From assembly GCA_012845835.1 (NCBI GenBank), contig JABAKD010000003.1:1363984-1427983 (forward strand): 64,000 nt of DNA, in the 5' to 3' direction. The notes below the pieces were generated by a model that was not told where the DNA came from, searched no databases, and saw only the letters and a list, made by a program, of their open reading frames with translations. The translations under genes were made by a program, and so were the position numbers. Below are positions 10,494-22,824 of this stretch, one piece after another (the first letter of the stretch is position 1; each line of letters begins with the position of its first letter). This DNA comes from Undaria pinnatifida (lineage: Eukaryota; Sar; Phaeophyceae; Laminariales; Alariaceae).

Positions 10494-12919
10494 CTGTGAG
10501 GACACCCACGACGCCACACCACATTTGTTGGGACACGCGGCACACGAAGTAGGCGAACGCGTGGCTATAAGGAGCAAGCCAAGCGAAGGTTTGCCGAGAG
10601 CTGTGGTCATCAGGGGACATCCGGGATTCGGGATTCATCTCCGGGTTTGTCATTATTTGATTTGCATCTTGATGATAAAACGTATACTGCTGCTTGGGAT
10701 AATTGCGCACAACAGTCAGCTATCGGTCTCGTCAGCAGGCGGTGGGTCCGTGGTAAAGGGCCTCCCCGCGGCTACGGGTCGTCGTCTCTTGTCTGGTCCT
10801 TGGTCGTCGGTCAGCCTCGGGTTTGACCGTGTGGGGTCTGTCACCCTGGGTCGAGGGACAGGTAATCTACATTTTTCTCTGCTGTCAACTCTCCTGTTTT
10901 GGGTGATAATCTCAAAATTTGAGATTAAAAACCCTACAGACCCTACTAAATCTGCAGATTTCGCGTGGGGGCTGGTGTGTTGGCGCTCGGGAATTTCGAG
11001 TACCGCGTTTGGCGTCGTTTTCGATCGTGCGGGCATCGCCGAGGGTATATCTCGGGTCTCTTGTTATATCTTCGGGTGTATCTTATATTCGGTTCAGATT
11101 CTATTATCTGGAGTACCTTTGATTCCGGTTCTGGAATCTTCGTGGTCTACGAGCGGGTCTACTGCACGTGGGACATTTTATCGACAAGAATATTCGAACT
11201 ATCATAGAAGCGGTGAGGGGTATATTCTTCAGGTCGGGTATCGGATTCATGTATCTTCAAGCAAGGTATCACGTGGTGTTTGAGGTGGGCGTGATCAGCT
11301 CTTCTGGTGGAGCAACATTCGAGTACGAGTACTTGTACAACCAAAAAAAATCGAAATATTTTTTTTAGCTTTGATAGGTGGATACCGTATCTGGACGAAC
11401 GATTTTGGCTCGACGTGGTTATTTTCAGAGCAGGATACCGCTGTATCTTTGTGGTGGTTGCAATACAAGAGGTGAGACATGAGGCTACTCTCTGTGGCAT
11501 TGACGGGCAAGGATGAGCACGGACCGCTGGCAAGGGTCGGTCGGTCGGTCGTGTGGTCAGGAATATGGTGGAGGTGCCGGTGGTGTGCCGGCGTGTGACC
11601 GTCGTCAAGCGCATAGCTATTCTTTTCAACCTTCTGAAGATTGATTCAACGAGACGTTGTGACATCGAGGCGCGTATTAACCCTGATGGGACCCCATATA
11701 CTATAGAAGCGACGAAACAACATCGTAAGCGCGCCGTAAAAATCCTTGTAGTGGAGTCCGACGTTGAAAGCAGTACCCCCCTGACCTAGCAGCCTTGTTG
11801 GTGGTCGTAGTGTTGTTGACATTGTGCGCTCTACTTTTCTCGCTCACCTGGTGGGTGTGATGATATTCGAACCATCGCGGCTCGCGGCGGGAGAATCGAT
11901 AACCCCATCCGCCCCATTGGGCGACCCGGCCTCCAGGTGATGAACAACAGGTCGCGCCCGGTCGGGGTCGAGCGAGTGCACCAAAGCTGCACCGAAAAAC
12001 AGCACCGCACAAGGATACAGCAACGTGTAGGGGTGTTAGTAAGAGCTGGCTAAAGATAGCTTGGTAGTCATACTGCTTGATGTACGAGTAGACTAGTGGG
12101 TTGCACTTGCCAATCTACGCACAGCCTTGTCTCTTAAGTCGTCTGGTATGCCGTAACTGTGCTGCTGTTGCAAGAGCAACGTCAGCAACGGCGAATTACA
12201 TTGACCTTACGATCTCTCCTAGCGTACGCTATCATACGACACGACCGGTGCTTGGTTCATGTAATATCGTATCGTATAAACGAGTATATCGTTTCGATTT
12301 GATTCGAGACACCACGCAAGCACAACAGTGTAGATCAACAGCAGCAGCTGCAGTAACGACCACATTGGACCACTAAGAGAAAACAAACGAACTGGCCAGG
12401 TAGCACTTGTTTCCTCGTTCGACCTACGATATCGAGTTTCTCGTTGCGCACGCATGTCAATTGCACATCGTACGTTGCATGTAAAACAAACGCAAAAAAC
12501 CCGTACAGGAATAATTATGCACTACGACGAACACAGTATCGACCCTCTCGTAAGAAATCGGAAATCGCGCTTGTGGCCGAGTCGAAAAAGACAATTTCTC
12601 ACTCTGCAAGTTCTTATTTTTGTCACCAGAAACACCAACTTCCTCTTGGACGCGGGGTCGTGGGGCCAGGTCACCCAGAGGAAAGGGGGAGGTTTCTGAA
12701 ATCCTGGGTAGCGTGTAGGCTACCACGCTTATTTTCGTCGAAGTTTACTCTAGATTTCTTAAGTTCTGTTTTCTTGCGAGCGCGCCGATACTCTACGTTA
12801 CCGGCCCCAGTCTACGGTGGTACGTGGCCCGGTTGCTGCCGGTAGCTGTTAAGGTGCCGTATACCGGTACCTTGGGTACCTGATGATCACATTCATATGA
12901 TAAACGCCTGGTATAAACC
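10494..12919. other. Region upstream of the identified p34 exons; no supported exon
   Basis: The first p34 exon should lie here or beyond, on the minus strand and ending in phase 2, but I could not find a P-loop-like exon. A 252-codon plus-strand frame (10525-11283) runs against the p34 strand, shows no domain and is probably chance. A short inverted repeat lies at 10908-10925 (CTCAAAATTTGAG). The plus-strand frame 11553-11789 looks unremarkable. Confidence 0.5.
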
Positions 12920-13205
12920 ATGCAGTGTTGTTGTTGTTCTCACATAAACTCGCACAGTCAAGTCCGTGGTCACAGGACAGGCTCCAGTCACTCTGGAACT
13001 GAGGAATACCCCAGGGAAAAAGCTAAAACAAACCAAAGGTGGTACACGCATATATCACAGCTGACGCAATTCATGCCTCCACCAGAAACGTATAAAAGTG
13101 AAATCGGGAGTCAGCCTACGATGTGCCAGGTCCATACTGGTGCATACGTCTCACTACTCGCGCCTGGAAAAACCGACTACACCGCTTGCCACTTGATTGA
13201 CTACA
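12920..13205 (+). repeat. Dispersed repeat B, full copy 1
   Basis: Begins GTTGTTGTTGTTCTCACATA, then CACAGGACAGGCTCCAGTCA, GGAATACCCCAG, GCAATTCATGCCTCCACCAG, GCCTACGATGTGCCAGGTCC and TCACTACTCGCGCCTGGAAA. It matches 20413-20705 end to end with roughly 85-90% identity by eye. No protein is recognised. Confidence 0.8.
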
Positions 13206-13934
13206 TACAACGTACATTACGACACACCCGCTGGGATGATTTTCCGAGCGTTTTTACTCCAAAATGAGGGCGGCGCTCCCAGCGAAAGTAGTTGTTTGGG
13301 AAAACTCTTGTCAAGATCTCTCCATCGGCGCATCGCTCGGCGTTTGCACACTCTTCGTCGTCGAGAAAGTTCGCTCGGAATTTCGTCAGTTACTTCGAAC
13401 CAAGTGCACGTCGTACGATTCCACCGCCGCCGCTAGGTAGGTGCTTCGTACTGCATACTGCACTGCTACTGCTGTTGCAGGAGCACGACGCAACTTTTCA
13501 TCGATCTCCAGACTGACCTTGCACAAGAGATCTCTTGCCGGAACTCGGTGACCCAACTACCAATATGACAGACATGCTCTGTCCTTGAGAGCACACCCTG
13601 CCTACCGCTGTGCCTTTCGTTTGGGGAGGCTGTTGCAGGCTTCCTCGCTGAGGTGGCTGGAGCTGAAGCTGAAAACCAAGAGCATTTCCGCGTTGATATC
13701 TCCCTTATGCATAAAGCCTTCTGGATCTTGTTGAAACATTGGCAAAACGCTATATATTCCACCGCGTTTTCTACGTGCTTCCTCCTGTCCTACTTCTCAC
13801 CCTTTGTTGCACCTGAGACGTCTTCGCGTGCCAGGTACGTAAGAGGGATAGCAGTAATCATAGCCTTGCCATCTTCTTCGAACATAAGTAGGTGCGCCAC
13901 CCTCCGTCGTCCAGGCGCTGGATCCCCGCTTTTC

Positions 13935-16900
13935 ATGCTCCCGGTGAGGCTGCTCGCGTTGACCGTCTACGGTTACCTCGCTCCCGTCCTGCGGAAACCC
14001 CTGCGTCCCCAGCTGCACCGCTGTCAATACCACCACCATCACAACCCCTTTCCCTCCACGCGAACTTCTGCTACATCAGCGATTCGAGGTCTAACCCTCC
14101 CTTCCGTGTTCGCTAGAATGGCCTCAACAGGCCATCACGACGAGAGCGTCGAAACAACGCCCAACCGCACCGATGGAGAACAGGCCAGAGCCGCGGCCAA
14201 CCTTGACCTTGCCAATGCGGCGGACGTGTACCGGTACCTTCGCGGCGACTGGAAGCTCGAGAAGAGCATCGACTACAAAGTCGGGGGTATGGCGGGGAGC
14301 TGGCGGGGCGTAGCCAGCTTTTCTCCACCCCACCCTCTTCCTCCTCTTCCTCAGCAGCAGCAGCAGGAGGAGCCTGCTGCTGATGCTGCTGCTGGCGACA
14401 ATGATGACGAAACAATGGACCCTTCTCTCCTCCTGCGTTACCTAGAGCAGGGCGTGTTTCGGATTAACGGCACGGGCGCTGGCTTCGAGGCCGGACAACG
14501 GCTGGTCTACGACTGCGGCAACAGCTCGGGGCGAGTCCGTGTCCATTTCGTAGACGACCCAGAGCAGCCGAACAAGCTGCGCTTCTTCCACGAGCTAGAC
14601 TTCCGGAGACCCGGCACAGACTTAGCCGCAGCGGCAACAACATCAACAGCAACAGCCGCAGCAACAGCTGGCGCTCCGGGAGGATCGGAGTTCCAGGGGG
14701 AAGGGGAGGGATGTCCTTCGTACGGAGGTGGAAAGGCGGCAGCAGCAGCTGTTGGTATTGACATGCGTCGTCCGCGAGCGGAGTTCGAACATCTGTGCGT
14801 GCGGGACATGTACCGGGGGCAGGTGGAGGTGGTCGGGCCGGACGAGTTCAAAACTAGGCGAGTTTTCGATCGTGCTGTATGCCTGGTATGCAGCGAGTAG
14901 CGAGGCTGTTTTCTACGCAGGCGGCGTCTCTGCCCTGGACATTGACCGTTCAAAAATCTGAAAAAAGTACCAGGTACGGCGGGTAGATTGCTCCGCCTTG
15001 GCTTCGTATTCTCGCATAACTAGAATGGAAAACGTTATAACATAAACTCGTGCAGTGGCCAATATGACCAGCCCAAGCGAGGCTCGCTTTTGACCGACTT
15101 TTCGGCCGACCAGTCCAAGCAAACTCGTGTAGAGCGGCCGCTGCGACCAGCGCAAGCAGGGTTGCCTTCACACACTTTTCGGCCCGACTAGCCCAAGCAC
15201 GCTTGCTGCAGACTGACAGCAGGCGGCCGCAGGCGATGTATGCAACGGACGAATAGCCTGAACCAAGTGACGCATGCGCCTTCAATTTCGGCGTGACTGA
15301 CCCGCAGTATTGAAAGCACGTGGCAGAGAACGTATGAGCATCGTCAGCAATTTTCGTCAGCTGACAACACTTTGAACGACTACGATAGACAGCATACGAC
15401 GTGAGTCATCGGTGCCAGACCATAATTTGCAGCTATCACCCGCACGCAAACGTGCACTACTACTACCACAACACACATCACAACCTTCCCAGCAACCAGG
15501 TGCACCTGCGGTAATGAACTACAACGAAACTAACACAACGTCCAACGCGAAGACATCCAAGACCAGCGCGAGCAGGGGGAAGCGGACCGCTATCGCTGCC
15601 TCGAACGCTACTACTGGTCGTGGTGCTGCCGGCGGAGTTGCGGCTGCTCCTGTGGCTGATCCTATGGACGGTTCTCTTGCGACCGCTGCTGCTACCGAGC
15701 GTCTGTGCACTCCCCCGAAGAAAACTCTGCCACCCTCCTCCGCCCCACCGTTCCCGACGGGGTCGTGGAGGTCACTTCTTAAAAAGACCCCGCCGTCCAG
15801 GAGGGTTGCGCGGAGGAGGGTGGCAGAGTTTCGTCGGGGGGGGGTACAAAGACGCTCGGCAGCAGCAGCGGTCGCGAAAGAATCGTCCTTAAGATCAGCC
15901 ACAGGAGCCAGCCGCAACTCCGCCGCCGGCACCACGACCAGTAGTAGCGTTGGCGGCAGCGATGGCGGTCCGCTTCCCCCTGCTCGCGCTTGTCTTGGTT
16001 GTCTTCGCGATGGACGTTGTGTCAGTTTCGTTGTTGTTCACGACCGCAGGTGCGCCTGTTTGCTGGCGGGGTTGTGATGTGTGTTGTGGTGGTGGTGATG
16101 GCTGCAATTATGTTTTGAAACCGCAGCCGTGTTGGAGAGGAGAGGAGAGGGGTAGGTGTTCAGGTATTTGGTTGGACAAATCCCGAAAGATGCGATGCCG
16201 TCCGCTTCTCACCTTTAGAACTGCGAACACGTTTTTGAGGACAATCCATTTCGACATCGTGCGCGATAACGCTTGCCGGGGTGCAAGGATTTAGGCGAAG
16301 GTGATAAATCGAAATGGATTGGGTATACTCGTACCTGTACCCTCAACCTGTACCAGGTGTGGTATCCATTTGTATTTCCAATAAATTTGTCCCAATAAAC
16401 TGAGAGTACCTGCACGCTCAACCGCTTTGAGGTCCAACCTCCTTGACGCCCAACCCCTTTGGTGCTCTGTTATAGTTCCTAGTACCCTCGTCCTCCCAAA
16501 GCATAAGTGCAGCCATTAACGGGGTTGAGACGAAGACAAATGCAACCACAACACTACTTGGAAATGGAGTTGGGACTATCTGCAGTGGTACACCAAGGTT
16601 TTAAATACTGCGAAAGCGATGGATACCTCTGCCAGCCGACTCGACGACAGTAATCAGCCGTCGGGTAAGCGGTTATATAGAGCTGAATTATTTTCTAACG
16701 GGGGCAAAAAGCCACACAATCGCTGCGCCGCGCTGCGTGGCGCTTACGCAGAACGCCGCCGCCACCGCCGCCCCCGCCGCCCCCCCCGCCGCTACCCATG
16801 TTTAACGGCGGCGCGCAAATCAAGTTCGCTTGATGGTGTGTAGATAAACGAACAGCGCTGCCACTCATGTTACTTCCTTCGGAAGTCTACCCTTGTTTTT

Positions 16901-18012
16901 GGAGTAATATACTCGCATTTAGTGTGGGATAACATTTGTAGTAGTAAAAAACGGCGGTGCGAGAATCAAGGCTTCTTGGTGGTCGAAAATTGAAAGAAGA
17001 CCGATAATAGAACCCGGTGAACGCACGGTAGTTTAGGGAATCGCCGAGTGCTTTTCGTGGCCAGATCTTGGCCAGGTTTTCGCAGGTTTGCTCTTTATGA
17101 ATTGGCTGATTGCGATCTCCTTTTTGTATGTCATCTTGGCCAGGTTTTGCGGAGTGCGGTTTTTCGTTGTCCTTTTTATGCCCTAAGGTTGTTCAGTCCA
17201 TTTTTTTGCACTTTATTGCGTCGGTGGTTGCCCACCCTTCGCTAGCCGGTCTAAATCTAGCTGTACGCAACTCTTAGGCTCTGAATCGGCTATACCAATT
17301 AAATATGAAATGTTTTTTCTTGTGTGGAGCGTTTGTGATGTGCTCTTTTGTATCCTGTACGCTTGGTCTTTTACTGGCTAATCTCTTTTTTCTGCTGTAG
17401 GTGCATTTTTTTATCTGCCTTGTAGTCTGTGACCGCCGAAAATTTTTCTCTCTGGAAAGAAAAAACGGTACGAGTCTGCGCGTGCTCGATGTCCTTGATA
17501 CGCTTTTTTGTTGTTGAAATATACCGTAACCATTGAGCTATATATCAGTCAGCGTACCCTGCAAGCTCAGTGGTTATGGTGTACCTCTACCATTAACAAT
17601 GGTCCAATGTGGAAGGCAGCGCAGCATACGTTAGAAAGGTGACGTAGGAATATGCTGATTGAGACAGCTCCCCGGTAAGTGCCATGTCGGATCTCTTGCC
17701 CCGCGAAATTGGCGATAATTTTGAGCTTCGGCTGAACGGCGCGGTGCCCCGTCCTCCGCGTTCCCCCTCTCAATCCTTTTACTACTGCGAACGAAGCCAC
17801 GCACTGTTGTCAAATGGTTGCACCGGAAAACGCGGATTCAGTTCTACAGTGCTTAGTTAACTTGCTGGTAAACTTTTTTCTTGCGTACACACGCACGCAG
17901 GTGGCAGGTCACGGGACCATCGAAGGACGGGAGAATAAACGCCACCTACAGGAGAAATCCGCCTGGGTCTCAAGAAGGGCAGCATGGAGGAGGAGGCGGA
18001 GGAGGTCGATAA
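13935..18012 (+). CDS. DUF6314-family protein, two exons joined by a GC-AG intron
   Basis: Exons 13935-14857 and 17901-18012 give 344 residues. The domain starts near DVYRYLRGDWKLEKSIDY (W106), continues through LEQGVFRINGTGAGFEAGQR and the FFHELDFRR and HLCVRDMYRG blocks, and ends across the splice as DEFKTR-WQVTGPSKDGRINA-TYRR. W.V.GP.KD...Y.R is the C-terminal signature of this family, whose function is unknown. The donor is ACTAG|GCGAGT, a GC-type site with otherwise good consensus; the acceptor is cacgcag|G. Retaining the intron would destroy the motif (RRVFDRA then stop). The start at 13935 gives an Arg-rich, acid-free first ~60 residues that could be an organellar presequence; M62 (14118) is the alternative. 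Gln, Ala and Gly-rich loops interrupt the fold. The exon is open further upstream to at least 13653. Confidence 0.8.
15421..16112. repeat. Large inverted repeat (arms ~300-320 nt, loop ~66 nt) inside DUF6314 intron
   Basis: Left arm 15421-15743 and right arm 15810-16112 are reverse complements over their whole length, apart from a few small indels and substitutions. Matching outer ends are CATAATTTGCAGC and GCTGCAATTATG; matching inner ends are CACCCTCCTCCGC and GCGGAGGAGGGTG. The left arm therefore reads as a peptide in one strand and the right arm as nearly the same peptide in the other (ASRGKRTAIAA..ATTGRG in both). The intron RNA would fold into a ~300-bp stem. Confidence 0.9.
16590..17900 (+). 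other. Rest of DUF6314 intron, no supported exon
   Basis: Contains a GCC-rich stretch (16750-16790) and a T-rich stretch. A short frame starting MDTSASRLDD at 16619 with a GTAAGC donor-like site was considered and not accepted. No second acceptor competes with 17901. Confidence 0.6.
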
Positions 18013-20412
18013 CAGGTTTACTTTTTTAATACGCGCTCTGGCCAGACTCTGCTTCCATCCTTCCTTCGTTTTTGTCTTCGTATCAGCTTTCTTTTTTGGG
18101 TTTGTTTTTAATGTTCTTCTTTTGCTTTTTCTTGCCCTGGTTGAAACGCAGAACTTTTTTTTTTATAGGTCTTGGGCCGACCAAAGACCAAGTGCTGCTG
18201 TGGTTCTACATCTTCGTTCGTGTGGACCCAAACAATGAGCACCGCTTGTCGGCGGGGCGGGAAGGGGGTTAACCCTTGTTGGCGGTAGGAGGTTAGGCTG
18301 GCGTGCTTTTACTCGGGCGTATAAGCAGGCGTTACTCTCCCGCATGCCTTCATAGTTTGTTTTTGGAAGTTCCCTCTTTTGGCGCGTGCAAGAGGTTCGG
18401 CACTCTGTTTGAAAAAAAAACAAAAACACCGTGAGCAATCAGACGGCATTGCAGGAAATGCCGCGATATTTATGGCAGCTGCTGTGCTCGTCTTGTGTTG
18501 TTCGAAAAGCTGGACGTCGTTGCCTCCCATAGTGTTTTGTTTGTTGTCGCGGTACATCAGTCTGTTCTTTTGCTGTTGATTCTTGCGGTTTGGTATTCTT
18601 TATTGCGCCGCGAGACATTTTTCTCGTGCAAAGCTAGGTTGGTGGTGTTACCCTTTTAGTATTGCCTCCTGTTTACGGGAGAAAATACCTGCCATTCGAT
18701 TGGGATAATTTCAGGAACTGGAAAGAGTTGACTGGCAGGCTGTTGCCCCGGCTGGCGGAAGTTCGGGAGTTCAAGTCTCGGTGAAAGCAACAAGGCTCTT
18801 ACGCTGCTAAAGTCATGTTGAGGCGCGGGTCACAGACACCCAACACCTTGGGGCTGCCGATTGGTTTCATCCCGGGGCAGATCCCGTTCGCCCGCGCGTT
18901 CTCTGTATTCGCAGGACAACGTTTTTTCACGAAGCGAGTGTTGTGGTACCATTGCCCTTGAGGGCAATAACAGTAAATCCCTGGAAATAGGATAATGGGA
19001 CGGATTCCGTATGACTTGGGAGGCTTGTTCAGATAGACAAACAAGGAACATAGGTGAGATATGCTTCTCGGTGATTGACAATGCTGGCAGGGGATGCTCC
19101 GCGTCTCCATGGCAATATCTTACGTGTAAACGCGAGTGGGTGTCAGGTATCTCACCGAGCACGACACGCCGAGGGTTGGCGCAAGGCCGACGGTGGGTCG
19201 GGTGTGTTGAGTCTTAAACGATATGTTTTACCAGTGTGTGTTAATGTATCGATTTTTGTCGTGGTGCGCACGCGATTTTTTTGGGATCGCTTAGGAGGGG
19301 GAGTGTTGCGTAGGTGAAGCCTAGCGAGTGGTTCGGTCAGGTAGACCGTTGAATTGATTTTAATTCCATCGAAGAGAGCCCAGTTGGCATTGCTGACTGG
19401 GGAATTTATTGTTTCCGCGACAGACGTGGAACTGACACGCATGCATTGAATTGCATGTTGCGTGCACCCATTCGCGTGTTGCTCGCCTGCGTGCTGTTTT
19501 GTTCTGCTTTGTGTAATGTCGGACGAGCTGTCAACACATCACCTACTGTACCATTAATGGAAGAGCGAAAGACAAGGACCAAGGACCTCCCCTTCTCAAC
19601 GACGAAGAGATAGAGGGAGTTCGTGCGCCCATCTTTAATATTGGTCTTTCTTCATCAAGGAGATTTTTGGGTTGGTGAAGCATGCGCATACGCGCACCTG
19701 GATGAAAAAATATGCCCATATATATTAGAAACAACACATGACGTTGACCAAGAAGGCGTCTCTGCGCACTCTCTGTCCATAGAACTTTTCGCCTTGGGTT
19801 GCTTCATTTTTTGGCGGCCTGAAAACGAAATATCTAAAATCTCGTAATTTTTCTGGAGAGATGGGGTAGAAATTGAAAATACAATAATTTGCGAAGACGC
19901 AAATATCGAAAAACCGAATCATATTGGAGCATGCATTTAACATGTGGAATGCGGACCATTTTTAGTCTGCCCTTCTTATGTTAAACACCGAACTTTTTGT
20001 AATCGTACCTCTGAGAGAACGTCAAGAAGGTTACTTCACGATTTTTTTGAAGGGGACGATGTTCAATTATTTGCACTCAATGTACCTGACAATGCTCTAT
20101 TACAGAGGAAGAGGGTGGTGTTGGCAGTGTTCTTGACAAATGGACCCGGCCATGCCTGCGTGAGGCGGGAAGCCATGGCAAAATATATACAGCGTGTGTA
20201 ACCCCATTGAAGAGCACCCCGTGACAAGCCGAAACAACCGCTCTCAACGGCACACTTACTCTAAGATTCTTGTCTGTAGTGGGGAACAAACGGCGCTCTT
20301 CGTATTGAAGGACATAATAGATATGCCGATTTGACCTTTAGAGCTGCGTAGCCAAAAGCTACTACATATTACAAGACAGTTATTTGTGGGCTAATTCCAA
20401 GTAACTTAGTTT
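18013..20412. other. Intergenic, nothing supported
   Basis: Downstream of the DUF6314 stop the sequence is T-rich on the plus strand to about 18180, then mixed. Frames are short and lack family signatures. No rRNA, tRNA or structured repeat is seen. Confidence 0.5.
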
Positions 20413-20705
20413 TCGTTGTTGCCGTTGTTGTTGTTGTTCTCAGATTAACTCGCATAATCAAGTCCGGCGTCACAGGACAGGCTCCAGTCACTCTGGAGCT
20501 GAGGAATACCCCAAGGAAAAAACACAAACAGACCAACGGTGGTAAACGTATACTCCGAAGTATATCACAGCTGGCGCAATTCATGCCTTCACCAGAAACA
20601 TGTAAAAAGGGAAATCGGGCGTCAGCCTACGATGTGCCAGGTCCACACTGGTGCATACGTCTCACTACTCGCGCCTGGAAAAAACGACTGTCCTGCTTGC
20701 CACCC
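20413..20705 (+). repeat. Dispersed repeat B, full copy 2
   Basis: Same order of blocks as the copy at 12920-13205. It is followed by a purine-rich AAAGGAAAGG/AAGAGA stretch (20790-20925), whose Lys/Glu/Arg frames are low complexity. Confidence 0.8.
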
Positions 20706-21234
20706 AAGAAATACTACCACGTATATATTACAGGTAGTACCTATCACGACGCATACGCACGCCAGACGCAAGTCAATTGGAACAAAGAAGCAAATAAAAT
20801 AAAAGAAGAGAGGAAAGGAAAGGAAGGGAAGGGAAATAAAAGGATAGAAAAGAAAGCGGAAAAGGAAAGGAAAGAAATGACAAGACAAGACAAGAAGAGA
20901 AAGCAAGGAAAGCAAAAGAGAAAGAACGTCATAACCCTAGGAACTGGCTAAAGACGGCATTGGGCTCCTAGAGGGTATCAAGTGCATCAATGGCACTGAC
21001 TGGGGAGAGAACGCAACAAGGCGAAGAAGTCAGGGCGGCCTTACGCTAATTTGTGACGGCCATTGGAGTGTGTCGTCCCCACAAACATGGACGAGGTTCC
21101 AAACGGCTTAACCCCTTTAGAGCCCCAAAATCGCTCCCTATACTCAAGCAAATTTGTCCCAAGAAAGGGTTTCCAGTTGTAAAAGCGTTAAGTCCCGAAT
21201 AACCGTGTCTGGTACTTTTTTTTGTTTTTTTTTG

Positions 21235-21450
21235 CTATCCCATTTATTATCCTCGCATTACTCTCGCTCTCCCTCCCAGTAGTAACTCAGATCCGGCGTC
21301 ACATAGCGGGCCGTCCTCCCCCCTCCCCACTATGGTACGTGCCTTCATCTTTATCGCGAGGAGATTTCAGCATTTTTTTCCGTCGTCGAATCGCGTCGAA
21401 TTGTACTATCTTGGGCGCTCTTAAACAGGAGTGCCCGCTGTAGTAATAGA
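21235..21450 (-). mobile_element. SINE body fragment without tRNA head
   Basis: Matches the body of the SINE copy at 24545-24885: TCCCCCCTCCCCA.TATGGT, GTGCCTTCAT, TTTTATC.CG.G, CGTCGAAT and GGCGCTCT. It lacks the tRNA-like part. Confidence 0.55.
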
Positions 21451-21704
21451 TACCTGCTGAAGTCGATAGACGAGGACGACGACCGCATTATTGGGTCTTG
21501 GGTATTGACGACGACAACAACTTTAACAATAGATCCGGACAGAAACCGGCGTTTGTGTACCAACTCCTCCTATTGAAAAGGGGAGAGGGTAATTTATCAA
21601 CGTTTCGTACGCGGGTGGCCTTTTATCAGAAAACAGCCGACAAAAAAAAGGAGATAAAAGTGAAAAGTAACTAAAGAAAGCGCAAAATTTCCCACACTGA
21701 TCAT

Positions 21705-21810
21705 GTGTGATGTGTGCGTTCTTCACATTAATAAACTGATTTTTCCGCCCATTCATCTACATCCAGCACGACCAGTGTCCGTGCGGATGCCTCATGGAGA
21801 GACGAGCTCG
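21705..21810 (-). repeat. Dispersed repeat C fragment
   Basis: The reverse complement has CGAGCTCGTCTCTCCATGAG, GCACGGACACTGGTCGTGCT and ATCAGTTTATTAATGTGAAG, as in the copies at 46590-46710 and 58185-58320. Confidence 0.65.
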
Positions 21811-21819
21811 ACGGTTACA

Positions 21820-22350
21820 ACCCACGTGACAGAGAGATGGAGGTATACCGGTAGCAATTTTCGCCTGAAAAGCTTTCTGAATGACGGGACTCCTTAGCCC
21901 GAAATCGCCGGAAATAGTTATTTTTTTTACACGATTCTCGTTGTATACCTAGGCCACATGTTTTTTTTGTCATCCGGTAGTAGAGTCAGATTTATCTCCA
22001 AATCAGGTGTTGAGTTAAGAAGGACATGTCGAAAATAGTTGTTTTTTTTACACGTTTCTCGTTGTATACCTAGGCCATATGGTTTTTCTTCATCCGGCAG
22101 TAGAGTCAGATTCATCTCCAAATCAGGTTTTAGGTGAAGAAGGACATGTCGAAAATAGTTGCTTTTTTTACACGATTCTCGTTGTATACCTAGGCCATAT
22201 GGGTTTTTTTCATCCGGTAATAGAGTCAGATTTATCTCCAAATCGGGTTTTGGGTTAAGAAGGACATGTCTTAAGTGTGTCTCAAGTCTTAAGCTCCCAA
22301 AGTGACGAACCCCAGAAAAAACGTGGTGCGTCTCTATCGTCGCATGCGTT
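21820..22350 (+). mobile_element. TIR/MITE element with an internal segment triplicated (121-bp period)
   Basis: The left end (GAGATGGAGGTATACC..TTTCGCCTGAAA) and the right end (ACGTGGTGCGTCTCTATCGT) are those of the MITE at 25765-26035. Between them a ~121-bp block (ACACGATTCTCGTTGTATAC, CCTAGGCC, CATCCGGTAGTAGAGTCAGA, TTATCTCCAAATC, AAGAAGGACATGTC) is repeated three times. The minus-strand frame 21927-22442 translates this as three ~40-residue repeats. A protein is not supported, since single-copy relatives are not coding. Confidence 0.7.
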
Positions 22351-22824
22351 CTCGTGCACGTTGCAAATTCAGCACCTTGGTGGTCATGCAATGCCCACCG
22401 CATTGCACGTAAGGGCAAAAAATATGTTACAGTGTAAGTCAAGCTAACACACCCGACTAATTAGTTAGAAGGGAAAAAAAAGAAGAACTAGAAAAAACAA
22501 GAACAAAAAGGAAAAAAAAGCACAATTGGTTGGGTATTGGATATTTGATCTTGCCTTGTGACTACTTGTGACCACGCGTTAGACGTCGATGAGATAATAA
22601 TAATGTGATGATACTAACAAATCGCTACCAATGGAGCTGAACGAAACACCAGCTAGCGCAGGATGTCGAATACTACAACGCAATTAGTTGAGTTAAATTG
22701 ATGCACATGTATAAAAATACGTGGAAGTGTGGTGAGCGCAAGCTTTACTTATTCTGCCCATTTGAGGGAGGATGAAAAAAAACAAAAAAAAACAGGTACT
22801 GCTGTTGTTATTGTTGCATAGCCA

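Noticed and set aside
10525-11283. 252-codon plus-strand frame
   Set aside because: No domain or splice support; composition is like its surroundings and it lies antisense to the p34 region.
16619-16665. Short first exon MDTSASRLDDSNQPSG with GTAAGC donor
   Set aside because: It lies inside the DUF6314 intron, no partner exon was found, and the rest of the frame is GCC repeat.
18170-18272. LGPTKDQVLLWF segment after a strong TTTTTATAG acceptor as the last DUF6314 exon
   Set aside because: It does not join in phase, and the exon at 17901 gives the full W.V.GP.KD...Y.R signature. The likeness is coincidental.
21927-22442. Protein with three 40-residue repeats, or a CRISPR-like array
   Set aside because: The repeat is the triplicated inside of a MITE: no spacers, period ~121 bases with full-length homology, and single-copy relatives are non-coding.
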